In this document: piece by piece, positions 1 through 6,734 of the stretch
Numbering within the stretch: position 1 is the first letter of the stretch
Layout: every line of letters begins with the position of its first letter
Assembly: GCA_020718315.1 (NCBI GenBank)
Contig: DYSK01000100.1
Coordinates: 1 to 7,549 of the forward strand
Origin: Draconibacterium orientale
GTDB taxonomy: Bacteria; Bacteroidota; Bacteroidia; Bacteroidales; UBA12170
Direction of reading: 5' to 3'
Length of the DNA: 7,549 nt
Notes under the pieces: generated by a model
Told to the model about the DNA's origin: nothing
What the model saw: only the letters and a program-made list of their open reading frames with translations
Database searches by the model: none
Translations under genes and position numbers: made by a program

Positions 1-85
1 CTTTCTGTACACGTTCACCCATTATTTTTTCAAAATATTGCGCATAAGCGTTAAAACGACGCGGGTGATTCCAAGGATATTCCAT
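1..85 (-). CDS. Radical SAM protein, TIGR01212/YhcC-like (N-terminal fragment, cut by window edge)
   Basis: An ATG at 85-83 opens a frame that runs off the left edge after 28 codons. The peptide contains YPWNHPRRFN near its start and GERVQK at its end. From memory, this is how Bacteroidetes members of the TIGR01212 radical SAM family (related to E. coli YhcC) begin; a segment with the CxxxCxxC cluster motif normally follows and would lie outside this window. The family is expected to bind a 4Fe-4S cluster and S-adenosylmethionine in the cytoplasm; its reaction is not known to me. The frame stays open upstream of the ATG, but only into the terminator hairpin, so this ATG is the sensible start. 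It is the next gene downstream of the transporter on the same strand, but a terminator lies between them. The family call rests on 28 residues only. Confidence 0.7.
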   Translation of the reverse strand, partial: MEYPWNHPRRFNAYAQYFEKIMGERVQK

Positions 86-89
86 AATG

Positions 90-97
90 CAAAAATA
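90..97 (-). promoter_or_regulatory. Possible -7 promoter element of the radical SAM gene
   Basis: On the minus strand this reads TATTTTTG, an exact match to the Bacteroidetes -7 consensus TAnnTTTG. It ends only 4 nt before the ATG at 85, so transcription would start at or next to the start codon and the mRNA would be leaderless or nearly so. A TTG at 115-113 is the only candidate -33 element. Its 15-nt spacing is shorter than the usual 17-20 or so, and it falls in the terminator loop. The octamer also overlaps the U-tract of the preceding terminator, so it may be a coincidence of that T-rich tail. Confidence 0.3.
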
Positions 98-98
98 G

Positions 99-133
99 AA
101 AAACCCGAAAGCCAATCAGACTTTCGGGTTTTT
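99..133 (-). terminator. Rho-independent terminator of the peptide transporter
   Basis: A perfect 13-bp stem (99-111 pairing with 121-133) with the core AACCCGAAAG/CTTTCGGGTT closes a 9-nt loop. Read on the minus strand, the stem runs into TTTTTCTATTTTT. It begins 20 nt after the transporter stop codon. The flanking A and T runs make it look bidirectional, but no gene in view needs it on the plus strand. Confidence 0.88.
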
Positions 134-153
134 TAAATCTAAAAAGGTGCGTA

Positions 154-1944
154 TTAATTTGTTGCTTTTTCCAATTTTTTCATGATAGAGAAAATAAAGG
201 CAGCAGAAAGTAAACACATCACAATAAATATGGCCCACAATTGCCAAAGGTCAAGTTTTCCCCAGAAAGTACTTCCAACAAAAAGAAGTTTGTTTCCAAC
301 AGCAGTTGCCAATAACCAGCCGCCTTGCATTAATCCTTGGAAGCGCGAAGGCGATACTTTCGAAACAAAAGATAAGCCCATCGGACTTAAAAATAGTTCA
401 GCAATGGTTAAAATTAAATAACTGTTTATCAGCCAATAAGGGCTTATCCGCGAAGAATCAGGCACAGCTTGTCCGCCTAAATCGTGAGGGGAAAGCAATC
501 CGATAGATCCAACCAAAACAACCAAGAAACCGATTGAAGCGATTATCATCCCGATTCCGATTTTTTTGGGCGTAGAAGGTTCCTTTTTGATTTCACCAAG
601 ATAGGTAAATGCGCCCATAACCAATGGCGTTAAAAATACTATAAAGAGTGGATTGAACGATTGAAAAACTTCAGGTGCAATGGCATTTAAATCCGAAAAT
701 GTAGTGATAAAATAATAAGCAAGCGCTGCGCCTCCAACCACCATTCCACTTCCTATCAATTTATTTGTAATGGTTTTATCTTTTCCAATAATCAGAAAAA
801 ATCCGCTTAGTCCTACAATTACCGACAATATGGAGGGAAGTGTAAAGAATAGATTGGTGAAAGCACTCACTTCTTTTACAATGTAATCGCGAGCAAAGAA
901 AGTAAGTGTAAGTCCGTTTTGATGGAACGACATCCAAAAGAAAATGACTACAAAGAAAACGAGGATTAAGGAAGTTACTTTTGGCTTTTCTTCTTTGGTA
1001 GCCGATAATAAAATCCATGTTACAAAAGTTCCAAAAAGGCCAAATGCCATACCTGTTGCAAGGTCTTTAAATAAGCTGATGCCGTATGCGATGGCGGCTC
1101 CAACAACGAAAGCAAGCAGCGTTGGGAGTATTCCTGATTTTTCTTTTTCTTCTTTGGTTTTATCGACGGTTACTGCTTTTTCTTTGTTTGGCAAATGTTT
1201 GTTAAAGAAAATATAAACCAACATCGAAATGAGCATGGCAATGGCAGCAATTCCAAAAGCATAATTGTAACCTCTGGCAAATAAATCAATGTATTGATTT
1301 GCAAAAGCGGTTAAATCGCTTACTCCGCCATTTAAAGAAACTTTATTGGCAAGTTCAGAAAATGCAGCGGTGTCGGTCATTTTTCCATCAAGAAATTGAT
1401 GACACTGAGCGGGTAAACTTCCGTCGTGCAAGAATCCGTTTTTTTCTAACCACCAGTTCCGAACGCCTGTTGCAGCAAATGGAGCAAAAAATGCGCCTAC
1501 ATTGATTCCCATATAGAACACCATAAATGCCGAATCTCTTAGTTTAGCGTATTTTGGGTCGTCATAGAGCTGGCCAACAACGGCTTGTAAATTTCCTTTG
1601 AATAAACCGTTTCCAAAGGCAATGGTAAACAAAGCGATTAGTGTAAGATTTAAACTTAATCCGGGCAAAAACATGGCAGCGTATCCGGCCAACATAATTA
1701 AAATTCCGGCAAAAATTACCAGCTTGTACTTTCTTGTGCTATCGGCCAAAATGCCGCCAATTAATGCTAAAGCGTAGATTCCAAAGTAAAACCAGCTATA
1801 ATAATCGCCGGCAGTCTCCTCAGATAAACCAAACTTTACTTGTAAAAACAAGACTAGAATGGCCATCATCGTGTAGAATCCAAATCTTTCGCCCATGTTT
1901 GCAAAAAAAGCAACATAAAGTCCTTTAGGATGTCCTTTAAACAT
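154..1944 (-). CDS. POT/PTR2-family (MFS) peptide transporter, atypical
   Basis: Inner-membrane proton-coupled oligopeptide transporter of the POT (PTR2) branch of the major facilitator superfamily, 596 aa, longer than the roughly 450-520 aa usual for bacteria. Family marks include ERFGFY at 19-24 in TM1, FYMGINVG at 143-150 in TM5, the TM7 segment FFWMSFHQNG near 335-344, QSFNPLF at 428-434, and ELFLSPMGLS at 516-525. By eye I count about 16 hydrophobic segments, against 12 core helices plus the HA/HB pair in normal bacterial POTs. Oddities: the first Glu of the ExxER proton-coupling motif is Asn16, the TM5-TM6 loop is long (about 161-225), and an extra hydrophobic pair (about 362-414) lies between TM7 and the QSFNPLF helix. 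The start ATG follows an A-rich leader. The gene has its own promoter and terminator, so it is probably monocistronic. Family is sure; substrate is inferred. Confidence 0.93.
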   Translation of the reverse strand: MFKGHPKGLYVAFFANMGERFGFYTMMAILVLFLQVKFGLSEETAGDYYSWFYFGIYALALIGGILADSTRKYKLVIFAGILIMLAGYAAMFLPGLSLNLTLIALFTIAFGNGLFKGNLQAVVGQLYDDPKYAKLRDSAFMVFYMGINVGAFFAPFAATGVRNWWLEKNGFLHDGSLPAQCHQFLDGKMTDTAAFSELANKVSLNGGVSDLTAFANQYIDLFARGYNYAFGIAAIAMLISMLVYIFFNKHLPNKEKAVTVDKTKEEKEKSGILPTLLAFVVGAAIAYGISLFKDLATGMAFGLFGTFVTWILLSATKEEKPKVTSLILVFFVVIFFWMSFHQNGLTLTFFARDYIVKEVSAFTNLFFTLPSILSVIVGLSGFFLIIGKDKTITNKLIGSGMVVGGAALAYYFITTFSDLNAIAPEVFQSFNPLFIVFLTPLVMGAFTYLGEIKKEPSTPKKIGIGMIIASIGFLVVLVGSIGLLSPHDLGGQAVPDSSRISPYWLINSYLILTIAELFLSPMGLSFVSKVSPSRFQGLMQGGWLLATAVGNKLLFVGSTFWGKLDLWQLWAIFIVMCLLSAAFIFSIMKKLEKATN

Positions 1945-1994
1945 ATTCTTTTTTTTTAGTTAATTAATAAATCATTTTTTCTCATTGTATTTTA

Positions 1995-2024
1995 CAAAAA
2001 TAGCCAAATTTGAATGTTAAGCAA
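1995..2024 (-). promoter_or_regulatory. Bacteroidetes-type promoter of the peptide transporter
   Basis: On the minus strand there is a TTG (2024-2022), a 19-nt spacer and TATTTTTG (2002-1995), matching the Bacteroidetes sigma pattern TTG-N19-TAnnTTTG in both boxes and spacing. A start a few bases past the -7 box would leave a leader of roughly 45 nt before the ATG at 1944. No ribosome binding site is visible, only an A-rich stretch just before the ATG, as is normal in this phylum. This is the best-formed promoter in the window. Confidence 0.65.
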
Positions 2025-2079
2025 GTACTTTCAGATTCCAAACACTATTTGAAAGAAAAAATCAGTCGCTTTTGAACCT

Positions 2080-4200
2080 TTATTCGAGTATCATACTAAA
2101 TTGTATTCGCTTTCGTGCAATATCAACTTCCAGAACTTTTACTTTAAGTTTCATTCCAAGTTGCACTATTTGGTTAGCGTCGCTAACATAAGTCTTGGCC
2201 ATTTGACTTTTGTGTACCAATCCGTCCTGATGTACGCCTACATCTACAAAAGCACCAAAAGCGGTAATATTTGTTACAATACCCGGTAAAATCATTCCTG
2301 TTTTTAAATCGGAGATATGCTTTACGCTTGAATCAAATTCCCATATTTTGAAATCTTCTCTCGGATCCAATCCCGGTTTTATCAATTCTTTCTTAATGTC
2401 TAAGAGCGTAGCCAATCCTATTGTTGGTGTTTGATAATTTTCGAGTGCAATGCCTGAAAGCAACTCTTTGTTCCCAATTAATTTTTCGACAGAAAGGGCA
2501 TTGTCGTCGGCGATTTTTTCCACAATAGAATAGGATTCCGGATGAACTGCGCTGGCATCGAGCGGATTATTGCCATTATTAATACGCAAAAAACCGGCAG
2601 CTTGTTCATATGCTTTATCCCCAAATCGTTTTACTTTAAGAAGTTCTTTCCTATTTTTGAAGGCTCCATTTTCTTTTCTGTGATCAATAATATTTTGGGC
2701 TAAACTTGGCCCAACGCCTGAAACGTAGGTCAACAATTGCTTGCTAGCTGTATTTAAGTCAACACCAACGGCGTTTACGCAACTCATCACTTCTTCGTCG
2801 AGGCTTTTGTTCAAGAGCGATTGATCCACATCGTGTTGATATTGTCCAACGCCAATGGCTTTGGGTTCAATTTTTACCAATTCGGCCAGTGGATCGATGA
2901 GTCGGCGACCAATGGAAATGGCTCCGCGAACTGTGACATCGTATTCTGGAAATTCCTCTCTGGCAACCGATGAAGCGGAATAAACCGAAGCCCCATTTTC
3001 GTTTACCATGATTGATTTTACAGATCGTGAAAAGTGAATCCGACGAACCAACAAATCGGTTTCTCTGCCGGCTGTTCCATTTCCAATAGCAATCACCTCA
3101 ATTTTATACATGTTTACCAATTGCTCAATTTTGGAGATGGATTGTTTTGTCTGATTTTGAGGTGGATGTGGATAAATGGTTTCGTTGTGAAGAAAATTGC
3201 CCGATTCGTCTAAACAAACTAGTTTGCAACCTGTGCGAAAGCCGGGATCGATGGCCAAGACACGCTTTTCACGCATAGGTGATGCCATAAGCAATTGATG
3301 CAAATTGGTCGAAAATATCTGTATGGCCTGTACGTCTGCTTTTTCTTTGGCTGTATTAGTCAGTTCGTTTTCTAGGCTAGGTTTTAGTAATCGTAAGTAA
3401 GCATCTTTGAGAGTCTTCTTTAGGTAAAATGCTGTTGTAGAGTTGGGTTTAACAAAAAATTCTTCAAGTAGCTGAATAGATTTTTCCTGATCGGGTTCAA
3501 TGTGTACTTTTAGAAACCCTTCACGTTCTCCTCTGAAAATGGCCAATAAACGATGCGATGGAATGCTGCGAATGTTTTCGGCCCAGTCAAAATACATTTC
3601 AAATTTTTGAGCTTGTTCAGATTTTGTTTTAATCACTTTGGAAGTTATCTGTGCTTCTTTTTCAAAAAAGTGACGCATTCGTTTTCGTACGTTTGCATTT
3701 TCGTTTATCCATTCAGCAGCGATATCCATAGCTCCCTGCAAGGCATCGTTTTCATCCTCAACACCTTTTTCCGGATTTATAAATCGGCCGGCAGCATCTT
3801 CAATATTCAAATGATTTTGAGCCATTAAAATGCGTGCCAGAGGTTCTAATCCTTTTTCAATGGCAATACTTGCACGGGTCTTTCTTTTTGGTTTGAATGG
3901 GAGATAATGATCTTCCAATTCGCTGAGGCTATCGGTTTCTTTGATTTTTTTCTCCAGTTCCTGACTAAGATTATTGCTCTCAATTAAGCTTTCCAAAATG
4001 CTGGCCCTTCTTTTTTCGAGAGCCGTAAATTGCTCAAATAAATCGCGAATCGCTTTTATCTGAACTTCATCCAATTGTCCGGTTCGCTCTTTTCGATAAC
4101 GCGCTATAAATGGAATAGTAGCTCCTTCGGCAAGCAGTTGAAGCGTATTTTCGGTCTGAACGATTTGTATATTTAATTGTTGGCTAATTCTTGAAATCAT
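2080..4200 (-). CDS. tex: Tex: S1-domain RNA-binding transcription accessory protein
   Basis: Cytoplasmic nucleic-acid-binding protein of the Tex/YhgF family, 706 aa, linked in other bacteria to transcription elongation and related to eukaryotic Spt6. Domains in order: the Tex N-terminal helical region with IPFIARYRKE at 29-38; a central helical part with HYLPFKPKRKTRA at 98-110; a YqgF/RNase H-like fold beginning VLAIDPGFRTG at 314-324, with IGNGTAGRET at 372-381; GQYQHDV at 452-458; a helix-hairpin-helix region (about 480-540, with SGVGPSLA at 494-501); and an S1 RNA-binding domain (about 632-704, with GIVTNITAFGAFVDVG at 640-655). The protein ends directly after the S1 domain, without the C-terminal tail of the longer E. 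coli form. It is the last gene of ybbR-coaE-tex, starting 20 nt after the coaE stop. No convincing terminator follows it. Confidence 0.96.
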   Translation of the reverse strand: MISRISQQLNIQIVQTENTLQLLAEGATIPFIARYRKERTGQLDEVQIKAIRDLFEQFTALEKRRASILESLIESNNLSQELEKKIKETDSLSELEDHYLPFKPKRKTRASIAIEKGLEPLARILMAQNHLNIEDAAGRFINPEKGVEDENDALQGAMDIAAEWINENANVRKRMRHFFEKEAQITSKVIKTKSEQAQKFEMYFDWAENIRSIPSHRLLAIFRGEREGFLKVHIEPDQEKSIQLLEEFFVKPNSTTAFYLKKTLKDAYLRLLKPSLENELTNTAKEKADVQAIQIFSTNLHQLLMASPMREKRVLAIDPGFRTGCKLVCLDESGNFLHNETIYPHPPQNQTKQSISKIEQLVNMYKIEVIAIGNGTAGRETDLLVRRIHFSRSVKSIMVNENGASVYSASSVAREEFPEYDVTVRGAISIGRRLIDPLAELVKIEPKAIGVGQYQHDVDQSLLNKSLDEEVMSCVNAVGVDLNTASKQLLTYVSGVGPSLAQNIIDHRKENGAFKNRKELLKVKRFGDKAYEQAAGFLRINNGNNPLDASAVHPESYSIVEKIADDNALSVEKLIGNKELLSGIALENYQTPTIGLATLLDIKKELIKPGLDPREDFKIWEFDSSVKHISDLKTGMILPGIVTNITAFGAFVDVGVHQDGLVHKSQMAKTYVSDANQIVQLGMKLKVKVLEVDIARKRIQFSMILE

Positions 4201-4220
4201 TTGCTAAGGAGGTTTTTGAG

Positions 4221-4808
4221 CTAAGAATTTAAAAATAATTGATGCAAAAGAACAATTTGTGGTAAAAGCAATTGTTTCCCATCGTTGTGAATAATAAAAT
4301 CAGCCGCTTTTTCTTTTTTTTTGTCACTCCATTGATTGTTCATGCGCGCCAAAATCTCCGCCTCTGTTGACTTATCGCGTTCCAAAAGGCGTTGTAATCG
4401 AATGGATTTAGGCGCAACTACAACAATAGTTTTATCAAATAAATCTTGAAAGCCGTTTTCGAAAAGGATAGCAGCTTCTTGAATTACGTAAGGTTTATCG
4501 GTGTGTTGTAAGCACCAATTCTCAAAATCATGTTGTAATTGTGGGTGTATTAGCTTATTTAACTTATCAAGCTCAGTTTTGTTATTAAAAACAACAGTCG
4601 CTAATTTTTTGGTATCGATGCAATTATGCGTTTTATCTTCCATTTCAAGTCCAAAAAGACGTATAAGTTTTGGCCGCAGCAGGGCACTGTTCAATATTTT
4701 TTTTGCTTCCAAATCGGCATAAAATACAGCAACGCCTAAAGTTTCAAATGCTTTGCAGACAAGCGTTTTCCCGCTTCCAATATTTCCGGTTAGCCCAATT
4801 TTAATCAT
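4221..4808 (-). CDS. coaE: Dephospho-CoA kinase
   Basis: Catalyses the last step of coenzyme A synthesis, ATP-dependent phosphorylation of the 3'-hydroxyl of dephospho-CoA, in the cytoplasm. At 195 aa it has the normal family length. Visible features are the P-loop GNIGSGKT at 8-15, the catalytic-type Asp32 in YADLEAK, LNKLIHP at 83-89, the EAAILFENGF segment at 111-120 (Bacteroidetes form of the family's LLFE motif), and the Arg-rich lid region with RLLERD and ARMNNQW. The ATG overlaps the ybbR stop codon by one base (TAATG), which suggests translational coupling. Having ybbR directly upstream of coaE is a familiar arrangement in Bacteroidetes. No key residue appears to be missing. Confidence 0.97.
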   Translation of the reverse strand: MIKIGLTGNIGSGKTLVCKAFETLGVAVFYADLEAKKILNSALLRPKLIRLFGLEMEDKTHNCIDTKKLATVVFNNKTELDKLNKLIHPQLQHDFENWCLQHTDKPYVIQEAAILFENGFQDLFDKTIVVVAPKSIRLQRLLERDKSTEAEILARMNNQWSDKKKEKAADFIIHNDGKQLLLPQIVLLHQLFLNS

Positions 4809-5752
4809 TATTTCAGAATAATATACTCGGCAACAGAAGGTTGAATGGAGCTGATAATTATATTTTCAGGTTGTTTGTTTAATTTCAAATTAAGTTTGCC
4901 TGAAACGAGCGAATCAGGCAGGGCTTCAAGCAAAAAGTCGCTTACTTTTATTTTCGAATAATCTTTTAGTGCTACTTGGTAAACAATGGTGGCTTCCGAA
5001 GGGAAAAGTTTGTAACGGGCACCTGAATTTAGCTTTGGAAGAATAGGTAATTTCATTTTGCTTTCAGTAAATTCTTCAATGTCAATTTTTACGCCTATGT
5101 TCTCTTTCTCAAAAATCAAATCTTTTGAATGTTTTGCTAAATTGACATTGGTGTCGATGCTTCTATCTGCGTTCTTAAACGTTAATTTCTCTGTTCTTAT
5201 TTTTTGAATGGTTTCTAATGCGCTGTGCGTTCCATACACGCGAATGCTGTCTGGATTTAGTTGATAAGGAAGATATTGCTTATAACGTGGGCTTAATGAC
5301 AAATCCACATTCAGTTCTACTTTTAATTTTTTTGAAGACAAGGGTTGAAAACGAATAAAAAGAGTATCCGGACGAATACTCACAATGACTTCTTTGGCAG
5401 AAAGCGTTTCGGAGATAGAAAAAGCCAACGACGAGGAAAAAAGGAAATAAGTTCTTATTCCATTTTTGGTTGAAAGATATTTGGCATTCGAAAAATCTAC
5501 GTTCAACGACTTTTGTTTGCCCGAAATAAGTTCGCTCAGTGCGTTGAAACCGTTCTTGTTGGTTCTAACTTGTATAAGCGAATCAGAAGATTTTAGAAGG
5601 ACTTTGTCTGGAGGAAGATTCTGAAAATGAATATGCAATTGCCTATCGGTCTGGAAATCGCCTGTGAGTTTAATCAATAGCCAAAGGCTGCTCGCAATTA
5701 TTAAAGAAACAATAAACGTAATGGTACGCTCATTATGCAAAGTGTTTTTCAT
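4808..5752 (-). CDS. YbbR-like domain protein, membrane-anchored
   Basis: Protein of 314 aa with one N-terminal membrane segment (about 11-29, including SLIIASSLWLLIKL); the rest is probably extracytoplasmic and beta-rich. A YbbR-type repeat is recognisable at 165-191, from NPDSIRVYG to IRTEKLTF, and a weaker one at about 38-70. In Firmicutes the YbbR protein CdaR binds and regulates the di-AMP cyclase CdaA; no such cyclase lies in this window and the role in Bacteroidetes is not established. The frame stays open to a TTG at 5764, which would add four residues (318 aa). I prefer the ATG at 5752 because it places a short basic head directly before the membrane helix. The stop overlaps the coaE start by one base. 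The gene is first in ybbR-coaE-tex, downstream of a terminator. Confidence 0.9.
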   Translation of the reverse strand: MKNTLHNERTITFIVSLIIASSLWLLIKLTGDFQTDRQLHIHFQNLPPDKVLLKSSDSLIQVRTNKNGFNALSELISGKQKSLNVDFSNAKYLSTKNGIRTYFLFSSSLAFSISETLSAKEVIVSIRPDTLFIRFQPLSSKKLKVELNVDLSLSPRYKQYLPYQLNPDSIRVYGTHSALETIQKIRTEKLTFKNADRSIDTNVNLAKHSKDLIFEKENIGVKIDIEEFTESKMKLPILPKLNSGARYKLFPSEATIVYQVALKDYSKIKVSDFLLEALPDSLVSGKLNLKLNKQPENIIISSIQPSVAEYIILK

Positions 5753-5781
5753 AAGCCACTTCAAAATTTCTTAGTTTAAAT

Positions 5782-5789
5782 CAAAAATT
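5782..5789 (-). promoter_or_regulatory. Weak candidate -7 element for ybbR-coaE-tex
   Basis: On the minus strand this reads AATTTTTG, one base off TAnnTTTG, about 30 nt upstream of the ybbR ATG. No TTG lies at a suitable -33 distance. The terminator just upstream implies that a promoter should exist between 5753 and 5860, and this is the nearest match I can find. Treat it as tentative. Confidence 0.2.
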
Positions 5790-5859
5790 CCTCAGTTCCT
5801 TTTATGTGTAAAGTTTGTAAATTTTAATCATAAAATGCTGTTGAGTGTGTAAAGATAAA

Positions 5860-5904
5860 AAAAGCTTCTTGTGTTAGGCTAATTCCATAACACAAAAAGC
5901 TTTT
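5860..5904 (-). terminator. Rho-independent terminator after yajC
   Basis: A 17-bp stem (5860-5876 pairing with 5888-5904) closes an 11-nt loop. The single non-Watson-Crick position (5868/5896) is a G-U pair in minus-strand RNA but a C-A mismatch in plus-strand RNA, which supports use on the minus strand. The stem's 3' arm runs into seven T residues. It lies 22 nt past the yajC stop and before ybbR. Confidence 0.85.
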
Positions 5905-5925
5905 AAAGATTTTGGATAGTTAAGA

Positions 5926-6249
5926 CTATCGCGTTTGACCAACCACAGTTCCTTCGGGCAAAAGAGCGCTTTTTTCAATTTTCAAGCGGCCTTGACCTTC
6001 TGTTTCAATGGTTACGGTTGTATCTTCGATGGTCAATATTTTCCCATGAATACCGCCTAAGGTGATAATTTTATCTCCCTTTTTTAACTCTTCACGGAAT
6101 TTACGTTGTTCTTTGCTTTTTTTCATCTGTGGACGAATAAAAAAGAAGTAGAAAACGACAATAAGAAGGATCAAAGGTAAAAAGGACATCAAACTGTTCT
6201 GCTCTTGACCGGCTGGAGGGGTCATTAAAAAAATAGATAATAGATTCAT
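5926..6249 (-). CDS. yajC: YajC, Sec translocase accessory subunit
   Basis: Small inner-membrane protein of 107 aa that associates with SecDF in the Sec protein-export machinery. A short head (1-21) is followed by a single membrane helix at about 22-38, the family signature FFIRPQMKKSKE (36-47), and a cytoplasmic domain containing GDKIITLGGIHGKI (58-71). Its length is typical. It starts 34 nt after the stop of the DUF1573 lipoprotein gene on the same strand, and a strong terminator follows, so the two form a probable bicistronic unit. No secD or secF is in view. Confidence 0.95.
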   Translation of the reverse strand: MNLLSIFLMTPPAGQEQNSLMSFLPLILLIVVFYFFFIRPQMKKSKEQRKFREELKKGDKIITLGGIHGKILTIEDTTVTIETEGQGRLKIEKSALLPEGTVVGQTR

Positions 6250-6283
6250 TTGTATCAGATTAGATTAAAATTAATATTATATT

Positions 6284-6709
6284 TTATTGTTTTTCGATTA
6301 CTTGAGCATACACATTCAAAATTGTTAGCGCAGGATCGGTATTGGAACGAATTGTAATTTGTTTATGCTGCATTCCTATCCGGCGTGAGCTATCGAACGT
6401 AATTTGAATTTTTCCCGATTTGCCCGGCTTGATTGGGTCGCGTGGATATTCCGAAGCCGTGCAACCGCAGCTTGTACCCACACTCAATAAATTCAAATCG
6501 GAAGTGCCTTTGTTTTCGAATTGGAAAGCATAGGTTACTTTTTCGCCTTCTAGAACAGTCCCAAAATCATGCTCAGTTTTTTGAAAAACCAGCGTTGCAA
6601 CTCCATTTTGAACAGCAACTTGGTTAAGCTTTTTGTCGTTTTTATTTGTACACGAAACAAATGAAAATACGAATGCGATAACGAATAGAGCAGATAGTAT
6701 TTTTTTCAT
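6284..6709 (-). CDS. DUF1573 domain lipoprotein
   Basis: A 141-aa protein beginning with a lipoprotein-type signal: two Lys, a hydrophobic stretch (4-19) and Cys20 in FVSC. The Phe at lipobox position -3 is less usual, so lipidation is likely but not certain. The mature part is one DUF1573 domain (about 41-138), an immunoglobulin-like beta fold by family knowledge, with HDFGTVLEGE at 47-56 and the hallmark SCGCT at 80-84. It should sit in the periplasm or on the outer membrane; function is unknown. In Bacteroidetes this family often sits next to yajC, as here, and the two are probably co-transcribed from the promoter at 6727. The ATG at 6709 gives a complete signal peptide, which supports the start. 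Confidence 0.9.
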   Translation of the reverse strand: MKKILSALFVIAFVFSFVSCTNKNDKKLNQVAVQNGVATLVFQKTEHDFGTVLEGEKVTYAFQFENKGTSDLNLLSVGTSCGCTASEYPRDPIKPGKSGKIQITFDSSRRIGMQHKQITIRSNTDPALTILNVYAQVIEKQ

Positions 6710-6726
6710 TGCAGCTAATTTTGACG

Positions 6727-6734
6727 CAAAAATA
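6727..6734 (-). promoter_or_regulatory. Likely -7 element for the DUF1573-yajC operon
   Basis: The minus strand reads TATTTTTG, an exact fit to TAnnTTTG, 17 nt upstream of the ATG at 6709. No TTG sits at the ideal -33 distance, so the call rests on the -7 box and its place before the first gene of the operon. The box lies mostly within the left arm of an 11-bp inverted repeat. Confidence 0.5.

Noticed and set aside
182..1928. Several plus- and minus-strand frames of 64-90 codons inside the transporter gene
   Set aside because: They lie wholly within a strongly supported 596-aa transporter on the minus strand, have no recognisable domains and no promoter, and look like shadows of its codon pattern.
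2028..2055. Inverted repeat CTTTCA/TGAAAG after tex as a possible terminator
   Set aside because: The stem is only 6 bp with a 16-nt loop and is not followed by a T-run on the minus strand; it also overlaps the region just upstream of the transporter promoter.
2101..3828. Plus-strand frames of 62 and 91 codons within tex
   Set aside because: Opposite-strand shadows of conserved Tex domains; rich in Cys, Phe and Tyr as expected for antisense frames, with no family resemblance.
4206..4212. AAGGAGG as a Shine-Dalgarno site
   Set aside because: It is on the plus strand, where no gene starts nearby; the adjacent start codon (tex) is on the minus strand.
4501..4722. Plus-strand 73-codon frame inside coaE
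   Set aside because: Antisense to the P-loop and core of a complete coaE; no independent support.
6433..6627. Plus-strand 64-codon frame inside the DUF1573 gene
   Set aside because: Antisense to the conserved SCGCT domain; no promoter or domain evidence.
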